A DNA stretch of 64,000 nt from Bradyrhizobium lablabi (GCF_900141755.1 NZ_LT670844.1:3038001-3102000), one strand, 5' to 3'. Counted from the stretch's first letter, positions 48,983-59,453 are shown. The notes: generated by a model not told the origin, from the letters alone. A program made the numbers and translations.

Positions 48983-49084
48983 TGCTGGCCGCCCCCAAAT
49001 GGTATTCAATCCCGCCCGCGTCGCAAGAAATCTCAATCAACAAAATGGCGCATGCACAAGCATCTCAACAATGGGAGATCAGGA

Positions 49085-50314
49085 ATGCCTGTTGCCATCA
49101 GCAGAGTAGCCATTGCTTCCGCCGCGTTCGCTCTGTTCGCTGCGTCGAGCAGCGGCGCGCTCGCTCAAAAAAAATACGACACCGGCGCCACCGATACCGA
49201 AATCAAGATCGGCAACATCATGCCCTATAGCGGTCCCGCTTCCGCTTACGGCGTGATCGGCAAGACCGAGGCCGCCTACTTCAAGAAGATCAATGATGCC
49301 GGCGGCATCAACGGCCGCAAGATCAATTTTATCAGTTACGACGACGGTTATAGTCCGCCGAAGACCGTCGAGCAGGCGCGCAAGCTGGTCGAGAGCGACG
49401 AGGTGCTGTTCATTTTCAATCCGCTCGGCACGCCGCCGAATTCCGCGATCCACAAATACATGAATTCGAAGAAGGTGCCGCAGCTGTTCGTCGCCACCGG
49501 CGCCACCAAGTGGAACGACCCCGCGAACTTCCCGTGGACCATGGGCTGGCAGCCGAACTACCAGAGCGAGTCGCGAATCTACGCCAAGTTCCTGTTGAAG
49601 GAAAAGCCTGACGCCAAGATCGCGGTGCTGTACCAGAACGACGATTACGGCAAGGACTATCTGAAAGGCCTGAGGGACGGGCTCGGCGCCAAGGCGGCCT
49701 CGATGATCATCGCCGAGGAGAGTTTCGAGACCACCGAGCCCACGGTCGACAACCACATCGTCAAGCTCAAATCGACCGGCGCCGATGTGTTCGTCGATAT
49801 CGCGACGCCGAAATTCGCCGCGCAGGCGATCAAGAAGGTCGCCGAGATCGAATGGAAGCCGCTTCACATCCTCAACAACGTCTCGGCTTCCATCGGTGCG
49901 GTGATCAAGCCGGCGGGCTTTGAGAATTCACAAGGCATTATCTCCGCCACCTACCTGAAGGATGCTTCCGATCCGCAGTGGGACAACGACCCCGGCATGA
50001 AGCAGTTCTATGACTTCATGACCAAGGATTTTCCGGAAGGCAACAAGCTCGACGGCTCGACCGTGGTCGGCTACGGCGTCTCGCAAACGCTGGTCGAGGT
50101 GCTCAAGAAGTGCGGTGACGACCTAACCCGCGAAAACGTCATGAAGCAGGCGGCAAGCCTGAAGGATTTCCGCACCGAAGTCCTGCTGCCCGGCATCATG
50201 ATCGACACCTCACCGACCGATTTCGCCCCGATCAGCCAGCTTCAGCTGATGCGGTTCAAGGGTGAGAAATGGGATCTATTTGGCGACGTGATCTCCGGCG
50301 ACGTCGGGGGCTGA
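49085..50314 (+). CDS. ABC transporter substrate-binding protein, Liv type, paralogue 3
   Basis: 409 residues from the ATG at 49085, with GGGAG eight bases upstream; an ATG at 49052 is possible but gives an unusual signal peptide. Signal (ISRVAIASAAFALFAASSSG, cleavage near ALAQ), then KKYDTGATDTEIKIGNIMPY. Closest to paralogue 2. Same fold, ABC ligand unknown; family members bind branched-chain amino acids, amides or aromatic acids. A repeat and a terminator follow before the glycerate kinase gene. Confidence 0.92.
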   Translation: MPVAISRVAIASAAFALFAASSSGALAQKKYDTGATDTEIKIGNIMPYSGPASAYGVIGKTEAAYFKKINDAGGINGRKINFISYDDGYSPPKTVEQARKLVESDEVLFIFNPLGTPPNSAIHKYMNSKKVPQLFVATGATKWNDPANFPWTMGWQPNYQSESRIYAKFLLKEKPDAKIAVLYQNDDYGKDYLKGLRDGLGAKAASMIIAEESFETTEPTVDNHIVKLKSTGADVFVDIATPKFAAQAIKKVAEIEWKPLHILNNVSASIGAVIKPAGFENSQGIISATYLKDASDPQWDNDPGMKQFYDFMTKDFPEGNKLDGSTVVGYGVSQTLVEVLKKCGDDLTRENVMKQAASLKDFRTEVLLPGIMIDTSPTDFAPISQLQLMRFKGEKWDLFGDVISGDVGG

Positions 50315-50346
50315 GTTCCCTCTCCGCGGAGCCGGCGTGTTTCTGC

Positions 50347-50488
50347 TCCCTCGCCCCGCACTTCGCGGGGAGAGGGTTGGGGTGAGGGGCTGCTTCCGCA
50401 GGTTCCTTAGGATGACGAGTTCGAGGTGAGTCCCCCTCACCCGGATTGCTTTCGCAAATCCGACCTCTCCCCGCAAGCGGGGCGAGGT
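50347..50488 (+). repeat. Intergenic palindromic repeat, family C copy 5
   Basis: Outer arms CTCGCCCCGCACTTCGCGGGG and CCCCGCAAGCGGGGCGAGG. Centre has GGTGAGGGGCTGC and GAGTCCCCCTCACCCGGATTG, partly complementary. Same class as the copies at 10945, 33789, 36070 and 39373. Confidence 0.8.
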
Positions 50489-50493
50489 GGAGC

Positions 50494-50526
50494 AACCCCC
50501 CGCAGCGTGCTGCGGGGGTTTTCTTT
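50494..50526 (+). terminator. Rho-independent terminator after paralogue 3
   Basis: AACCCCCCGCAGC pairs with GCTGCGGGGGTT with one bulged C and a 2-base loop (or a slightly opened one), then TTCTTTTG. It lies 60 bases before the glycerate kinase start. Confidence 0.8.
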
Positions 50527-50585
50527 TGCGAAAATCGGATGGATAACCTGACGGTGCAAGTGTCCATCCCGATTCCCGTGAAGCC

Positions 50586-51872
50586 ATGACCGACAGACGT
50601 CCCCTCCTGCGCGCGATCTTCGATGCCGCCGTCGCCGCCGCACATCCCGACATGGTGCTGGCGGCACACCTGCCTCCCGCACCGAAAGGCCGGGTGATCT
50701 GTCTCGCCGCCGGCAAGGGCGCGGCCGCCTTGGCCGCGGCGGCCGAGCGGCACTATCTCGACCAGCTTGGCCTGCCGCCGTCGCGCCTCGAAGGCATCGC
50801 GACCACCCGCCACGGCCATGGCGTGCCGACGCGACGGATCAAGGTGATCGAGGCCGGCCATCCGGTTCCCGACGAAGCCTCGCTGAAGAGCGCGGAGGAA
50901 AGTCTGCATCTCGCCGCGAGCGCCGGCGCTGACGATCTCCTGCTGGTGCTGTTGTCGGGCGGCGGCTCGGCGAACTGGATCGCGCCGGTCGAAGGCGTGT
51001 CGTTCGCGCAGAAGCAATTGTTGAACCGCGCGCTATTGCGCTCGGGCGCGCCGATCGGCGAGATGAACGCGGTTCGCAAGCATTTGTCGCGGATCAAGGG
51101 CGGTCGGCTCGCACATGAAGGCAAGCGCGCCGAGATCGTGACGCTGGCGATCTCCGACGTTCCCCGTGACGACCCCTCCGCGATCGCGTCGGGACCCACA
51201 GTACCGGATCCGACGACCTTAGCGGATGCGCGCGCCATCATCGCGAAATACGGCATCAAGGTCGACGACGCGATCCGGCGCGCGCTAGACGACCCCAGAA
51301 ACGAGAGTTGCAAGCCCGGTGACCCCGCTTTCGTCCGCGCGCGGTTCGAATTGATCGCGCGACCGCGGGCATCGCTCGACGCCGCGATCCGGGAGGCAAG
51401 CGCGGCGGGATACGACATCGTCGATCTCGGCGCCGACCTCGAAGGCGAGGCGCGTGAGGTGGCCAAGGATCACGCGAAACTTGCGCTGCGGGCGCGCAGC
51501 GAGCGCAAGCGCGTCGCGATCCTGTCGGGCGGCGAACTCACCGTCACCGTGCGCGGCAACGGCCATGGCGGTCCCAATCAGGAATATGCGTTGGCGCTGG
51601 CCGACCTGCTCAAGGGCACATCCGGCATTTCGGCGCTGGCGGCGGATACCGACGGCGCCGATGGCGGCGGCGGCAGCGCGACCGACCCGGCCGGCGCCAT
51701 GATCGATCAGATCACCTTTGCGATGATGGCATCGCTTAACCTCGATCCGCAGGCCTATCTCGACAACAACAACGCGACCGCCTTCTTTGCCGCCACCGGT
51801 GATCTCCTGCTGACCGGCCCGACGCTGACCAATGTCAACGATATCAGGGTGATTTTGGTGGATCGCGAATAG
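50586..51872 (+). CDS. Glycerate 2-kinase (MOFRL family)
   Basis: 428 residues. Belongs to the GckA/TtuD family, often mislabelled hydroxypyruvate reductase; it phosphorylates D-glycerate to 2-phosphoglycerate. Family motifs: AAGKGAAALAAAAE near residue 40, HPVPDEASLKSAE, LLSGGGSANW, RKHLSRIKGGRLA, ISDVPRDDPSAIASGPT, and the MOFRL domain with SGGELTVTVRGNGHGGPNQE and LAADTDGADGGG. It completes serine-cycle, glyoxylate or tartrate routes; no partner genes are beside it. It is a single gene downstream of a terminator. Confidence 0.92.
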   Translation: MTDRRPLLRAIFDAAVAAAHPDMVLAAHLPPAPKGRVICLAAGKGAAALAAAAERHYLDQLGLPPSRLEGIATTRHGHGVPTRRIKVIEAGHPVPDEASLKSAEESLHLAASAGADDLLLVLLSGGGSANWIAPVEGVSFAQKQLLNRALLRSGAPIGEMNAVRKHLSRIKGGRLAHEGKRAEIVTLAISDVPRDDPSAIASGPTVPDPTTLADARAIIAKYGIKVDDAIRRALDDPRNESCKPGDPAFVRARFELIARPRASLDAAIREASAAGYDIVDLGADLEGEAREVAKDHAKLALRARSERKRVAILSGGELTVTVRGNGHGGPNQEYALALADLLKGTSGISALAADTDGADGGGGSATDPAGAMIDQITFAMMASLNLDPQAYLDNNNATAFFAATGDLLLTGPTLTNVNDIRVILVDRE

Positions 51873-52074
51873 GCGCTTGAACCCAGGCGAGCGCCTGCAT
51901 CATCCAAGCTGGTTGGCGGGTTTTGGCGCCTCCAGTACTGTTCGGCCGATCGATTGCCAGGCAGGCGACGCCGCGGGCGCACGACATGGTTGATCCCGCC
52001 GACGGAAGCAGGAATTTCAATCCCCTGTGGAACGCGATGTTCTCGGGTGAACTTCCGATGCTGCGGGCCGGAAA

Positions 52075-52791
52075 ATGCTCCGGCTGATGTCTCCGACCGC
52101 ACATGACCGCTGCCGCCTCTGCTACGCCGGCTTCGACGGCTTCACAGCGCCGATCATGCGCGCCATGGGCCGCGCGCAATGGCGGCGCAATCCTCATTAT
52201 TGCGAGAAGTGTGAATCGGTGCTCGCCGAACAACGCGGCGGCACCGAGATGGAAATCGCGGTGCTCTTTGCCGACGTACGCGGCTCGACGCAGTTCGCTG
52301 CAAGCATGCGGCCCGCCGAATTCGCGGCGCTGATACAGAGATTCTTCAAGACCGCGACCGAAATATTCACCTGGACCGACGCCATCATCGACAAGATGGT
52401 CGGCGACGAGGTGATCGGCATCTTTGTTCCCGGCCTGATCGGTCCCGATTATCGCCGGCGCGCCGTTGCGGCTGGACTCAAACTGCTTCGCGCCACAGGC
52501 CATGCTGATCCGGCCGGACCTTGGCTTTCAATAGGCGTCGGCGTGCATGCCGGTGAGACGTTTTTGGGCTCGATCGGCGCCGAAGGAGGTGCCTACCAAT
52601 TTGCCGTGCTCGGCGACACCATGAATTTCGGGGCCCGGCTGGTCGCCGCCGCCAAGGGCGGCGAAATGGTCCTGAGCGAGGCCGTATGGAAGGACGTCTC
52701 CGGCGAGGTGGCGGCTCAACCGCGAAGCCTCGAACTCAAGGGCTATGCCGGGCCGGTCAGGACTTACGCGACGCAGCTGACGCCGAAATAG
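52075..52791 (+). CDS. Class III adenylate cyclase with an N-terminal four-cysteine motif
   Basis: 238 residues from the ATG at 52075; an ATG at 52087 is equally possible. Residues 1-50 carry two Cys-x-x-Cys pairs (CRLC 13-16, CEKC 43-46) that could bind zinc or an iron-sulfur cluster. The cyclase domain (~58-230) keeps the two metal aspartates (Asp67 in LFADVRGST, Asp111 in KMVGDEVIG). It also keeps the adenine-specifying pair Lys107 and Asp181 (LGDTMNFGAR), and the transition-state Asn184 and Arg188. So it should make cAMP from ATP, perhaps under redox or metal control. No membrane helix or known sensor domain. The 202-bp gap before it holds nothing recognisable. Confidence 0.88.
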   Translation: MLRLMSPTAHDRCRLCYAGFDGFTAPIMRAMGRAQWRRNPHYCEKCESVLAEQRGGTEMEIAVLFADVRGSTQFAASMRPAEFAALIQRFFKTATEIFTWTDAIIDKMVGDEVIGIFVPGLIGPDYRRRAVAAGLKLLRATGHADPAGPWLSIGVGVHAGETFLGSIGAEGGAYQFAVLGDTMNFGARLVAAAKGGEMVLSEAVWKDVSGEVAAQPRSLELKGYAGPVRTYATQLTPK

Positions 52792-52838
52792 TCCGCGCGC
52801 GCGGCGCGCTCCAAGACCCCCTCAGACGGCCAAAATTA

Positions 52839-52853
52839 TTAACCCTTTGTTGA
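52839..52853 (+). promoter_or_regulatory. Possible CtrA-like site before the GGDEF-EAL gene
   Basis: TTAA, seven bases (CCCTTTG), TTGA, about 125 bp before the start. Same form as the motif at 2481 before the cpaB/cpaC genes. A further TTTTAAGG lies 18 bases on. Consensus for CtrA is TTAA-N7-TTAA, so one mismatch. Confidence 0.25.
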
Positions 52854-52978
52854 GCGAATTTTAAGGAACTCGCCAAAAATCCGGGCATCTCAAGGGCGGA
52901 GTTCACCAGCTTTGGCTTCTAATAGGCCGCTCCCAGCGTCGGAGCGCCGCAACAATTTGCGGCGGGGGAATACCAGAA

Positions 52979-55126
52979 ATGACGTCGGAATCTATTGCGC
53001 ATACCGCCGATCCGAGCCCGGCCGACCCGACCCGGCTGCTCGAGCATGCGATCAACAATCTGTCGCTCGGGCTGATCATCTTCGACGCCAAGCGGGAGGT
53101 CGTGTTCTGCAACACCCGCTATATGGAAATCTACGGGCTTTCGCCCGAGCAGGTGAAGCCCGGCACGCCGACCGCCAAACTGATCCAGCACCGGCTGAAT
53201 TTGGGACTCAAGGTCCAAGCAAAGCCCGAGGATTACGTCCGGCAGCGCGTCGAGGGCGCCGTCGTCGCCGACACGACCACACAGGAATTCGCCGACGGCA
53301 GGGTCATCGCCTACACGGTTCACCCGATGCCTGGCGGCGGCGGGATGGCCACGCATGAGGACATCACCGGGCGGGAAGAAATCGGCGCCCGCCTGCAGGC
53401 GCAAGTCGAGTTGGGCAAGCAGCAGGAAGAGGATTTGCGGATCCGAAATTTCCAGTTCGATACCGCGATCAACAACATGTCGCAGGGACTATGCTTCTTC
53501 GACGCCTCCCATCGGTTGATCGTGTGCAACGACCGCTACATCGACATGTATGATCTGCCGCGCGACCGCATCGGTCCCGGCACGCCGCTGACCGAGGTCG
53601 TCGATTTGCGGTTTGAGGCCGGCAGCTTTCCTGCGATGTCGCGCGATGAATATCTGCACTGGCGCACCAATGTTGCGATATCCAACGAGCCGACCGACAG
53701 CATCGTCGAACTCCGTAACGGGCGCACCTTCAAGATCAGGCATCGGCCGATGCCCGACGGCGGCTGGGTTGCGACCCACGAGGACATCACCGAGCAGCGG
53801 CAGTCCGAGGTCAAGATCGAATATATGGCCCACCACGACGCGCTCACCCACCTCGCCAATCGGGTGCTGTTGAACGAGCGGCTGGAGCAGGCGCTGGGCC
53901 GCCGCATCCATCGCGAGCAGATGGTCGCGGTTCACCATCTCGACCTCGATCAGTTCAAGGCCGTCAACGACACCTTCGGCCATCCCGCCGGCGACAAGCT
54001 GCTGAAGATCGTCGCCGAGCGCCTGCGCGCCCTGGTCGGGGAGACCGACACCATCGCGCGGATGGGCGGCGACGAATTCGTTATCGTGCAGGCGCCGATT
54101 GCCGATCCGGCCGACGCGACCGCGCTGGCGCTCCTCATTATTGCCTCGATGAGCGAACCCTTCGAGCTGGACGGCCATCAGGCCGTGATCGGTGCCAGCA
54201 TCGGCATTGCGGTCGGCCCCAACGACGGATTGCGGCCTGATCGATTGCTGCGCAACGCCGATCTTGCGCTATACCGCGCCAAAGGCGATGGGCGCAGCAC
54301 GTTCCGCTTCTTCGAGCCGGCGATGGATTTGCAGATGCAGACCCGCCGTACCATGGAGCAGGATCTGCGCAAGGCGCTGCCCGGCGGCGAGTTCGAGCTC
54401 TACTACCAGCCGGTGGTCAATTTGGCGAGCAACGAGATCAGCGGCTTCGAGGCGCTGATCCGCTGGAACCATCCGAAACAGGGAATGATTGCGCCGGCCT
54501 CGTTCATTCCGCTGGCCGAAGAGATCGGCTTTATCGTCCCGGTGGGCGAGTGGGTGATCCGGCAGGCCTGCGTCACCGCGGCGGCGTGGCCGGAGCATCT
54601 TCATGTCGCGGTCAATATTTCAGCCGCCCAATTCCGCAGCCCCGGCCTGATGCAGGTGATCGTGGGGGCGCTCGCAGCCTCCGGCCTGTCGCCGACCCGG
54701 CTCGAGATCGAAATCACCGAAACCGTGCTGTTGCAGAACAGGGAAGCGACGCTTTCCGTGCTTCACCAATTGCGGGCGCTCGGCATCCGGATCGCGATGG
54801 ACGATTTCGGTACCGGCTATTCCTCGCTGACCTATTTGCAGTGTTTTCCGTTCGACAAGATCAAGATCGATCGCTCCTTCGTCAAGGACATCACGGAAAA
54901 CGCCGGCTCGCTCAACATCGTCCGCGCGGTGGCGGCGCTCGCCAGTGGCATGGGCATGACGGCGACCGCCGAAGGCGTCGAAACCTCGGAACAGCTCGAC
55001 ACGATCACGTCCGAAGGCTGCACCGAGATGCAGGGCTATTTGTTCAGCCGGCCGCTTCCCGTGGCCGAGATCGAGCGGCTGTTCCTCTCGCGGCGCGAGA
55101 CGCCCGGCCGTATTGTCGCGGCGTGA
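52979..55126 (+). CDS. Cyclic di-GMP turnover protein: PAS-PAS-GGDEF-EAL
   Basis: 715 residues, no membrane helix. Two PAS-type sensor domains of one kind follow each other (~20-130 and ~155-275; compare LGLIIFDAKREVVFCNTRYMEIY with LCFFDASHRLIVCNDRYIDMYD). The GGDEF domain has an intact active site (RMGGDEF, 363-367) without the RxxD inhibitory site five residues before it. The EAL domain starts with FEALIRWNHP (491-493) and keeps ITETVLL and DDFGTGYSSLTYLQ, so it may hydrolyse c-di-GMP. The two activities can set c-di-GMP in either direction. Start has GGGGGAA ten bases before it. Single gene. Confidence 0.95.
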   Translation: MTSESIAHTADPSPADPTRLLEHAINNLSLGLIIFDAKREVVFCNTRYMEIYGLSPEQVKPGTPTAKLIQHRLNLGLKVQAKPEDYVRQRVEGAVVADTTTQEFADGRVIAYTVHPMPGGGGMATHEDITGREEIGARLQAQVELGKQQEEDLRIRNFQFDTAINNMSQGLCFFDASHRLIVCNDRYIDMYDLPRDRIGPGTPLTEVVDLRFEAGSFPAMSRDEYLHWRTNVAISNEPTDSIVELRNGRTFKIRHRPMPDGGWVATHEDITEQRQSEVKIEYMAHHDALTHLANRVLLNERLEQALGRRIHREQMVAVHHLDLDQFKAVNDTFGHPAGDKLLKIVAERLRALVGETDTIARMGGDEFVIVQAPIADPADATALALLIIASMSEPFELDGHQAVIGASIGIAVGPNDGLRPDRLLRNADLALYRAKGDGRSTFRFFEPAMDLQMQTRRTMEQDLRKALPGGEFELYYQPVVNLASNEISGFEALIRWNHPKQGMIAPASFIPLAEEIGFIVPVGEWVIRQACVTAAAWPEHLHVAVNISAAQFRSPGLMQVIVGALAASGLSPTRLEIEITETVLLQNREATLSVLHQLRALGIRIAMDDFGTGYSSLTYLQCFPFDKIKIDRSFVKDITENAGSLNIVRAVAALASGMGMTATAEGVETSEQLDTITSEGCTEMQGYLFSRPLPVAEIERLFLSRRETPGRIVAA

Positions 55127-55136
55127 TTAAGCCACG

Positions 55137-55180
55137 CCGTCATTCCGGGATGGTCCGAAGGACCAGACCCGGAATGACGG
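55137..55180 (+). repeat. Short inverted repeat between the GGDEF-EAL and MarR genes
   Basis: CCGTCATTCCGGG and CCCGGAATGACGG flank ATGGTCCGAAGGACCAGA, itself a small hairpin. It lies between convergent stop codons, so it may end transcription in both directions. Related to family E at 34732. Confidence 0.8.
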
Positions 55181-55185
55181 TGTGC

Positions 55186-55719
55186 TCAAAACTCCTTCGC
55201 GATCGTGGCCAGCATCTCGAGCAGCGCAGCGCGGTTGGCCGGGCCCAAGAGTTCGTTGAGACGCGCTTCATGCTTGGCGGCGACCAGCTTCTTGGCGCGC
55301 GCCAGCACCGCTCTCCCTTTGTCGGTCAAGACCAGGATGTGGGAGCGGCGATCGTTGGTCGAACGCATCCGCGTGCAGAGGTCGCGGCTCTCCAGGCCGT
55401 CGAGCATCGCGACGAAATTCGGCCGGAGGATGCCGAGCGTGTTGGCGATCTCGGTCTGGTTGCGCCCGGGATTTTTGTCGAGCAATAGCAGCACGGAAAA
55501 CTGCGCCGGTGTCAGTTGCAGCGGCTCGACGCAGCGCAGAAAATCCTCGAACACTTTCAATTGCGCACGCTTGAGCGAATAGCCCAACAGCTCCGACAAC
55601 TCCCCGAGCTGCAGCGCCGTGCCTTCCGCCGCCCCCTCGGCAGGCTCCTTGCGGGCGGGGCGGGACGTCTTGCCGCTTTCCTTGGCGGTTTCGACCGCAG
55701 CTGTCTTGGAAACAGTCAT
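55186..55719 (-). CDS. MarR family transcriptional regulator
   Basis: 177 residues. After a disordered lysine/alanine/glutamate N-terminus (~1-35) there is LGYSLKRAQLKVFEDFLRC. The winged helix-turn-helix follows: LTPAQFSVLLLLDKNPGRNQTEIANTLGILRPNFVAMLDGLESRDLC, then the wing MRSTNDRRSHILVLTDKGRAV with the conserved D-R-R. MarR proteins usually repress neighbours until an aromatic acid or its CoA ester binds, as CouR does in R. palustris. It is divergent from the second liv-type operon, with overlapping promoters, and so probably represses that operon and itself. Confidence 0.9.
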   Translation of the reverse strand: MTVSKTAAVETAKESGKTSRPARKEPAEGAAEGTALQLGELSELLGYSLKRAQLKVFEDFLRCVEPLQLTPAQFSVLLLLDKNPGRNQTEIANTLGILRPNFVAMLDGLESRDLCTRMRSTNDRRSHILVLTDKGRAVLARAKKLVAAKHEARLNELLGPANRAALLEMLATIAKEF

Positions 55720-55778
55720 CGCTCGATGCTCGTAATCCCGGTAGGCTGCAAGCGGCCGAGGCCGAAATTGTCCGGCCC

Positions 55779-55816
55779 TTGAGGTTATATTTAATAATTG
55801 TTATACACTATATCAA
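55779..55816. promoter_or_regulatory. Overlapping divergent promoters with a small palindrome
   Basis: Plus strand: TTGAGG (55779-55784), 17 bases, TATACA (55802-55807), facing the liv-type operon. Minus strand: TTGATA (complement of 55811-55816), 17 bases, TAAATA (complement of 55788-55793), facing the MarR gene. The palindrome ATAA-TTG-TTAT (55794-55804) lies in both spacers, a natural spot for a MarR operator. The block is much richer in A+T than its surroundings. Confidence 0.6.
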
Positions 55817-55909
55817 ATACCCACGGCGTTTTTCAACTGCTGTGATCGGGCCTTCCGGGGGGCATCCCAAGCCGCTTCCGGCCCGAGGTGTGAGGGGGAG
55901 CGTCCGATC

Positions 55910-56950
55910 TTGAACACGACGATCATGCTGTTCCTGCTGCAGGACGGCATTACCAACGGCGCGATCTATGCATTGCTCGGCCTGGCGCTGGTGCTGGTGT
56001 TCGCCGTGACCCGGGTAATCCTGATCCCGCAGGGTGAGTTCGTCACCTATGGCGCGCTGACCTATGCCTCGCTGTCCTCCGGCCAAATGCCCGGTACCGC
56101 CCGGCTGGCGGTGGCGATGGGCGTCGTCGCGTTCGGCCTCGATCTGTACGCCGGCCGCCGAGCGCTGCACCTCGCGCTTGTCGGGCGCGCCTTCGCGGTC
56201 AATATCGTTTTGCCCGCGCTCATCTTCGCGATCACTTCCTGGCTCGCCGGCCGCCATCCGCCGGCCGGCGTCTGCATCGCGCTGTCGCTTTTAATCGTCG
56301 CCTCGATCGGGCTGTTTCTCTATCGCATCGCGTTTCAGCCGATTGCCCACACCTCGGTGCTGGTGCTGTTGATCGCCTCGGTCGGCTGCCATCTTGCGAT
56401 GCAAGGATTTGGATTGGTATTTTTCGGCGCTGAAGGCCAGCGCGGGCCGACCATTGCGGATACCGCCTTGACGGTCGGCCCGCTGCGTTTCACCGGCCAG
56501 AGCCTCGCCGTCTACGGCATCACCATTGCCTTCATTATCGCCCTGTGGCTGTTCTTCGGCCTGTCACTGTACGGCAAGGCGCTGCGCGCGACCGCCGTCA
56601 ATCGGCTCGGCGCGCGGCTGGTCGGCATAAGGACCACGCTGTCGGGACAGATCGCGTTCCTGCTGGCATCGGTGATCGGGGCGATTTCGGGGATCCTGAT
56701 CGTACCGATCACGACGCTCTATTACGACACCGGATTCCTGATCGGGCTGAAAGGCTTTATCGCCGCGATCATCGGCGGCCTCGTCAGCTATCCCTTGACC
56801 GCGATCGCGGCGCTGGTGGTTGGATCGGTCGAGGCCTTTTCCTCGTTCTATGCCAGTAACTTCAAGGAGGTTATCGTTTTCACGCTGATCCTTCCGGTCC
56901 TCTTGCTGCGGTCGCTGGCGGCGCCCGCGGTCGAGGAAGAGAAGGATTGA
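55910..56950 (+). CDS. ABC transporter permease, LivH type, with an inserted segment
   Basis: 346 residues from a TTG at 55910, nine bases after GGGGAG; an ATG at 55925 would have no such site. LivH-type helices begin [23 protein letters not shown] and end [26 protein letters not shown]. Between the GEFVTYGAL block and [12 protein letters not shown] there is an extra ~60-residue part (around residues 60-125, including [15 protein letters not shown]) not present in the 292-residue LivH at 44252. It adds one or two membrane helices. The fused LivM-LivG gene starts just after the stop. Confidence 0.9.
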   Translation: MNTTIMLFLLQDGITNGAIYALLGLALVLVFAVTRVILIPQGEFVTYGALTYASLSSGQMPGTARLAVAMGVVAFGLDLYAGRRALHLALVGRAFAVNIVLPALIFAITSWLAGRHPPAGVCIALSLLIVASIGLFLYRIAFQPIAHTSVLVLLIASVGCHLAMQGFGLVFFGAEGQRGPTIADTALTVGPLRFTGQSLAVYGITIAFIIALWLFFGLSLYGKALRATAVNRLGARLVGIRTTLSGQIAFLLASVIGAISGILIVPITTLYYDTGFLIGLKGFIAAIIGGLVSYPLTAIAALVVGSVEAFSSFYASNFKEVIVFTLILPVLLLRSLAAPAVEEEKD

Positions 56951-56955
56951 CCGCG

Positions 56956-58721
56956 ATGCCGCAGCGGCTGCCCATCATCCTGTTTGCGCTCGTCATGGCG
57001 GCGATCCCCTTCATCCCGGACATGCCGCCGTTCTGGATCGTGCTGTTGGACAATATCGGCCTGTCGGCGCTGGTGGCGATGGGGCTCGTGCTTCTGACGG
57101 GCGTGGGCGGTCTCACCTCATTCGGCCAGGCAGCGTTTTGCGGGTTTGGCGCCTATACCACGGCGGTGTTGACGACGGCCTATGGAATGTCGCCATGGCT
57201 GACGCTGCCGGCCTCGCTTCTGGTGAGCGGCCTTGCCGCGGTCCTGCTCGGCCTCGTCACGGTGCGATTGTCCGGCCATTATTTGCCGCTCGGCACCATC
57301 GCCTGGGGCCTCGGGCTTTTCTATCTGTTCAGCAAGCTCGAATTTTTGGGCCGCAATGACGGCATCTCGGCGATCCCGCCGCTCTCGATCGGCTCCTTCA
57401 AAATGATCGACCCCGGAGCGATCTATTTTGCCATCTGGATCGCGGTGCTGCTCGCGGCGCTGCTGACGATGAACCTCTTGGATTCCCGCACCGGCCGCGC
57501 CATCCGCGCGCTGCGGCGCGGGCATATCGCCGCCGAAGCGTTCGGCGTGCAGACGCCGCGCGCCAAACTCCTGGTGTTCATCTACGCCGCGGTGCTGGCG
57601 GGCCTTTCCGGCTGGCTCTACGCCCATTTCCAGCGCGCCACCAATCCGACGCCGTTCGGCGCGCAGGCGGGCATCGAATATCTCTTTGTCGCGGTGGTCG
57701 GCGGCGCCGGCTATGTCTGGGGCGGCGTGCTGGGCGCGGCCATCGTCGTCATCCTGAAGGAAATTCTTCAGAGCTATTTACCCTATGTGTTCGGAGGCCA
57801 GGGCCAGCTCGAGACCATCGTGTTCGGCATCCTGCTGGTGCTCTTGTTGCAACTTGCGCCGACCGGGGTCTGGCCCTGGCTGGTGGCGCGACTGCCGTTC
57901 AAACCAAGCCGCAAGCGTCCCGATACTTCGCTGCCATTGCCACCGCGGCCAAAGCCGCCGGCCTCTGTTGGCGTGCTGCTGCAGATCGACAATGCCCGAA
58001 AACAGTTCGGCGGCGTGGTCGCGGTCAACGATGTCTCCTTCGACGTCCAGGCCCGCGAGATCGTGGCGTTGATCGGGCCGAACGGCGCCGGCAAGAGCAC
58101 GACTTTTAATCTCATCACCGGCGTGCTTCGCCCGACCGGCGGCAGCATCTCGATTCTCGGCAACAAGTTCGGTCATGCGCGACCACAACAGGTGGCAAAA
58201 CTCGGGATCTCCAGGACCTTTCAGCATGTGAAACTGGTGCCGGACATGACGGTGTTGGAAAACGTCGCGATCGGCGCGCATCTGCGCGGCCGCGCCGGAG
58301 CGCTCGCCAGCATGTTCCGGCTTGACCGGACTGATGAGGCCAGGCTGCTGGCGGAAGCCGCGCGTCAGATCGAGCGCGTCGGGCTCGGCGACCAGATCGA
58401 TGCGCTGGCGGGCTCGCTCTCGCTCGGCCAGCAGCGCATCGTCGAGATCGCGCGTGCGCTGTGCGTCGATCCGATGCTGCTGTTGCTCGACGAACCGGCG
58501 GCGGGATTGCGGCATATGGAGAAGCAGCAGCTGGCTGCGCTGCTACGCCAGTTGCGCGACGGCGGCATGTCGGTGCTTCTGGTCGAGCACGACATGGGAT
58601 TTGTGATGGATCTCGCCGACCGCGTCGTCGTGCTCGACTTCGGCACCAAGATCGCGGAAGGCACGCCCGACGCGATCAAGACCAATCCCGAGGTGATCAA
58701 GGCCTATCTCGGAGCGGCGGC

Positions 58722-58725
<4 letters not shown>
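56956..58725 (+). CDS. ABC transporter permease-ATPase fusion (LivM-LivG)
   Basis: 589 residues from the ATG at 56956; a TTG at 56947 overlapping the previous stop is possible. Residues 1-~310 are a LivM permease: [74 protein letters not shown] proline/lysine linker (~320-340) leads to a LivG ATPase: Walker [31 protein letters not shown], signature [15 protein letters not shown] and Walker [12 protein letters not shown]. It ends [14 protein letters not shown], as LivG does. The fusion ties one ATPase to one permease. The stop overlaps the next start. Confidence 0.93.

Positions 58726-59453
<728 letters not shown>

Noticed and set aside
51873..52074. Gene remnant between glycerate kinase and the cyclase
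   Set aside because: No frame with recognisable motifs; it may be a plain spacer.
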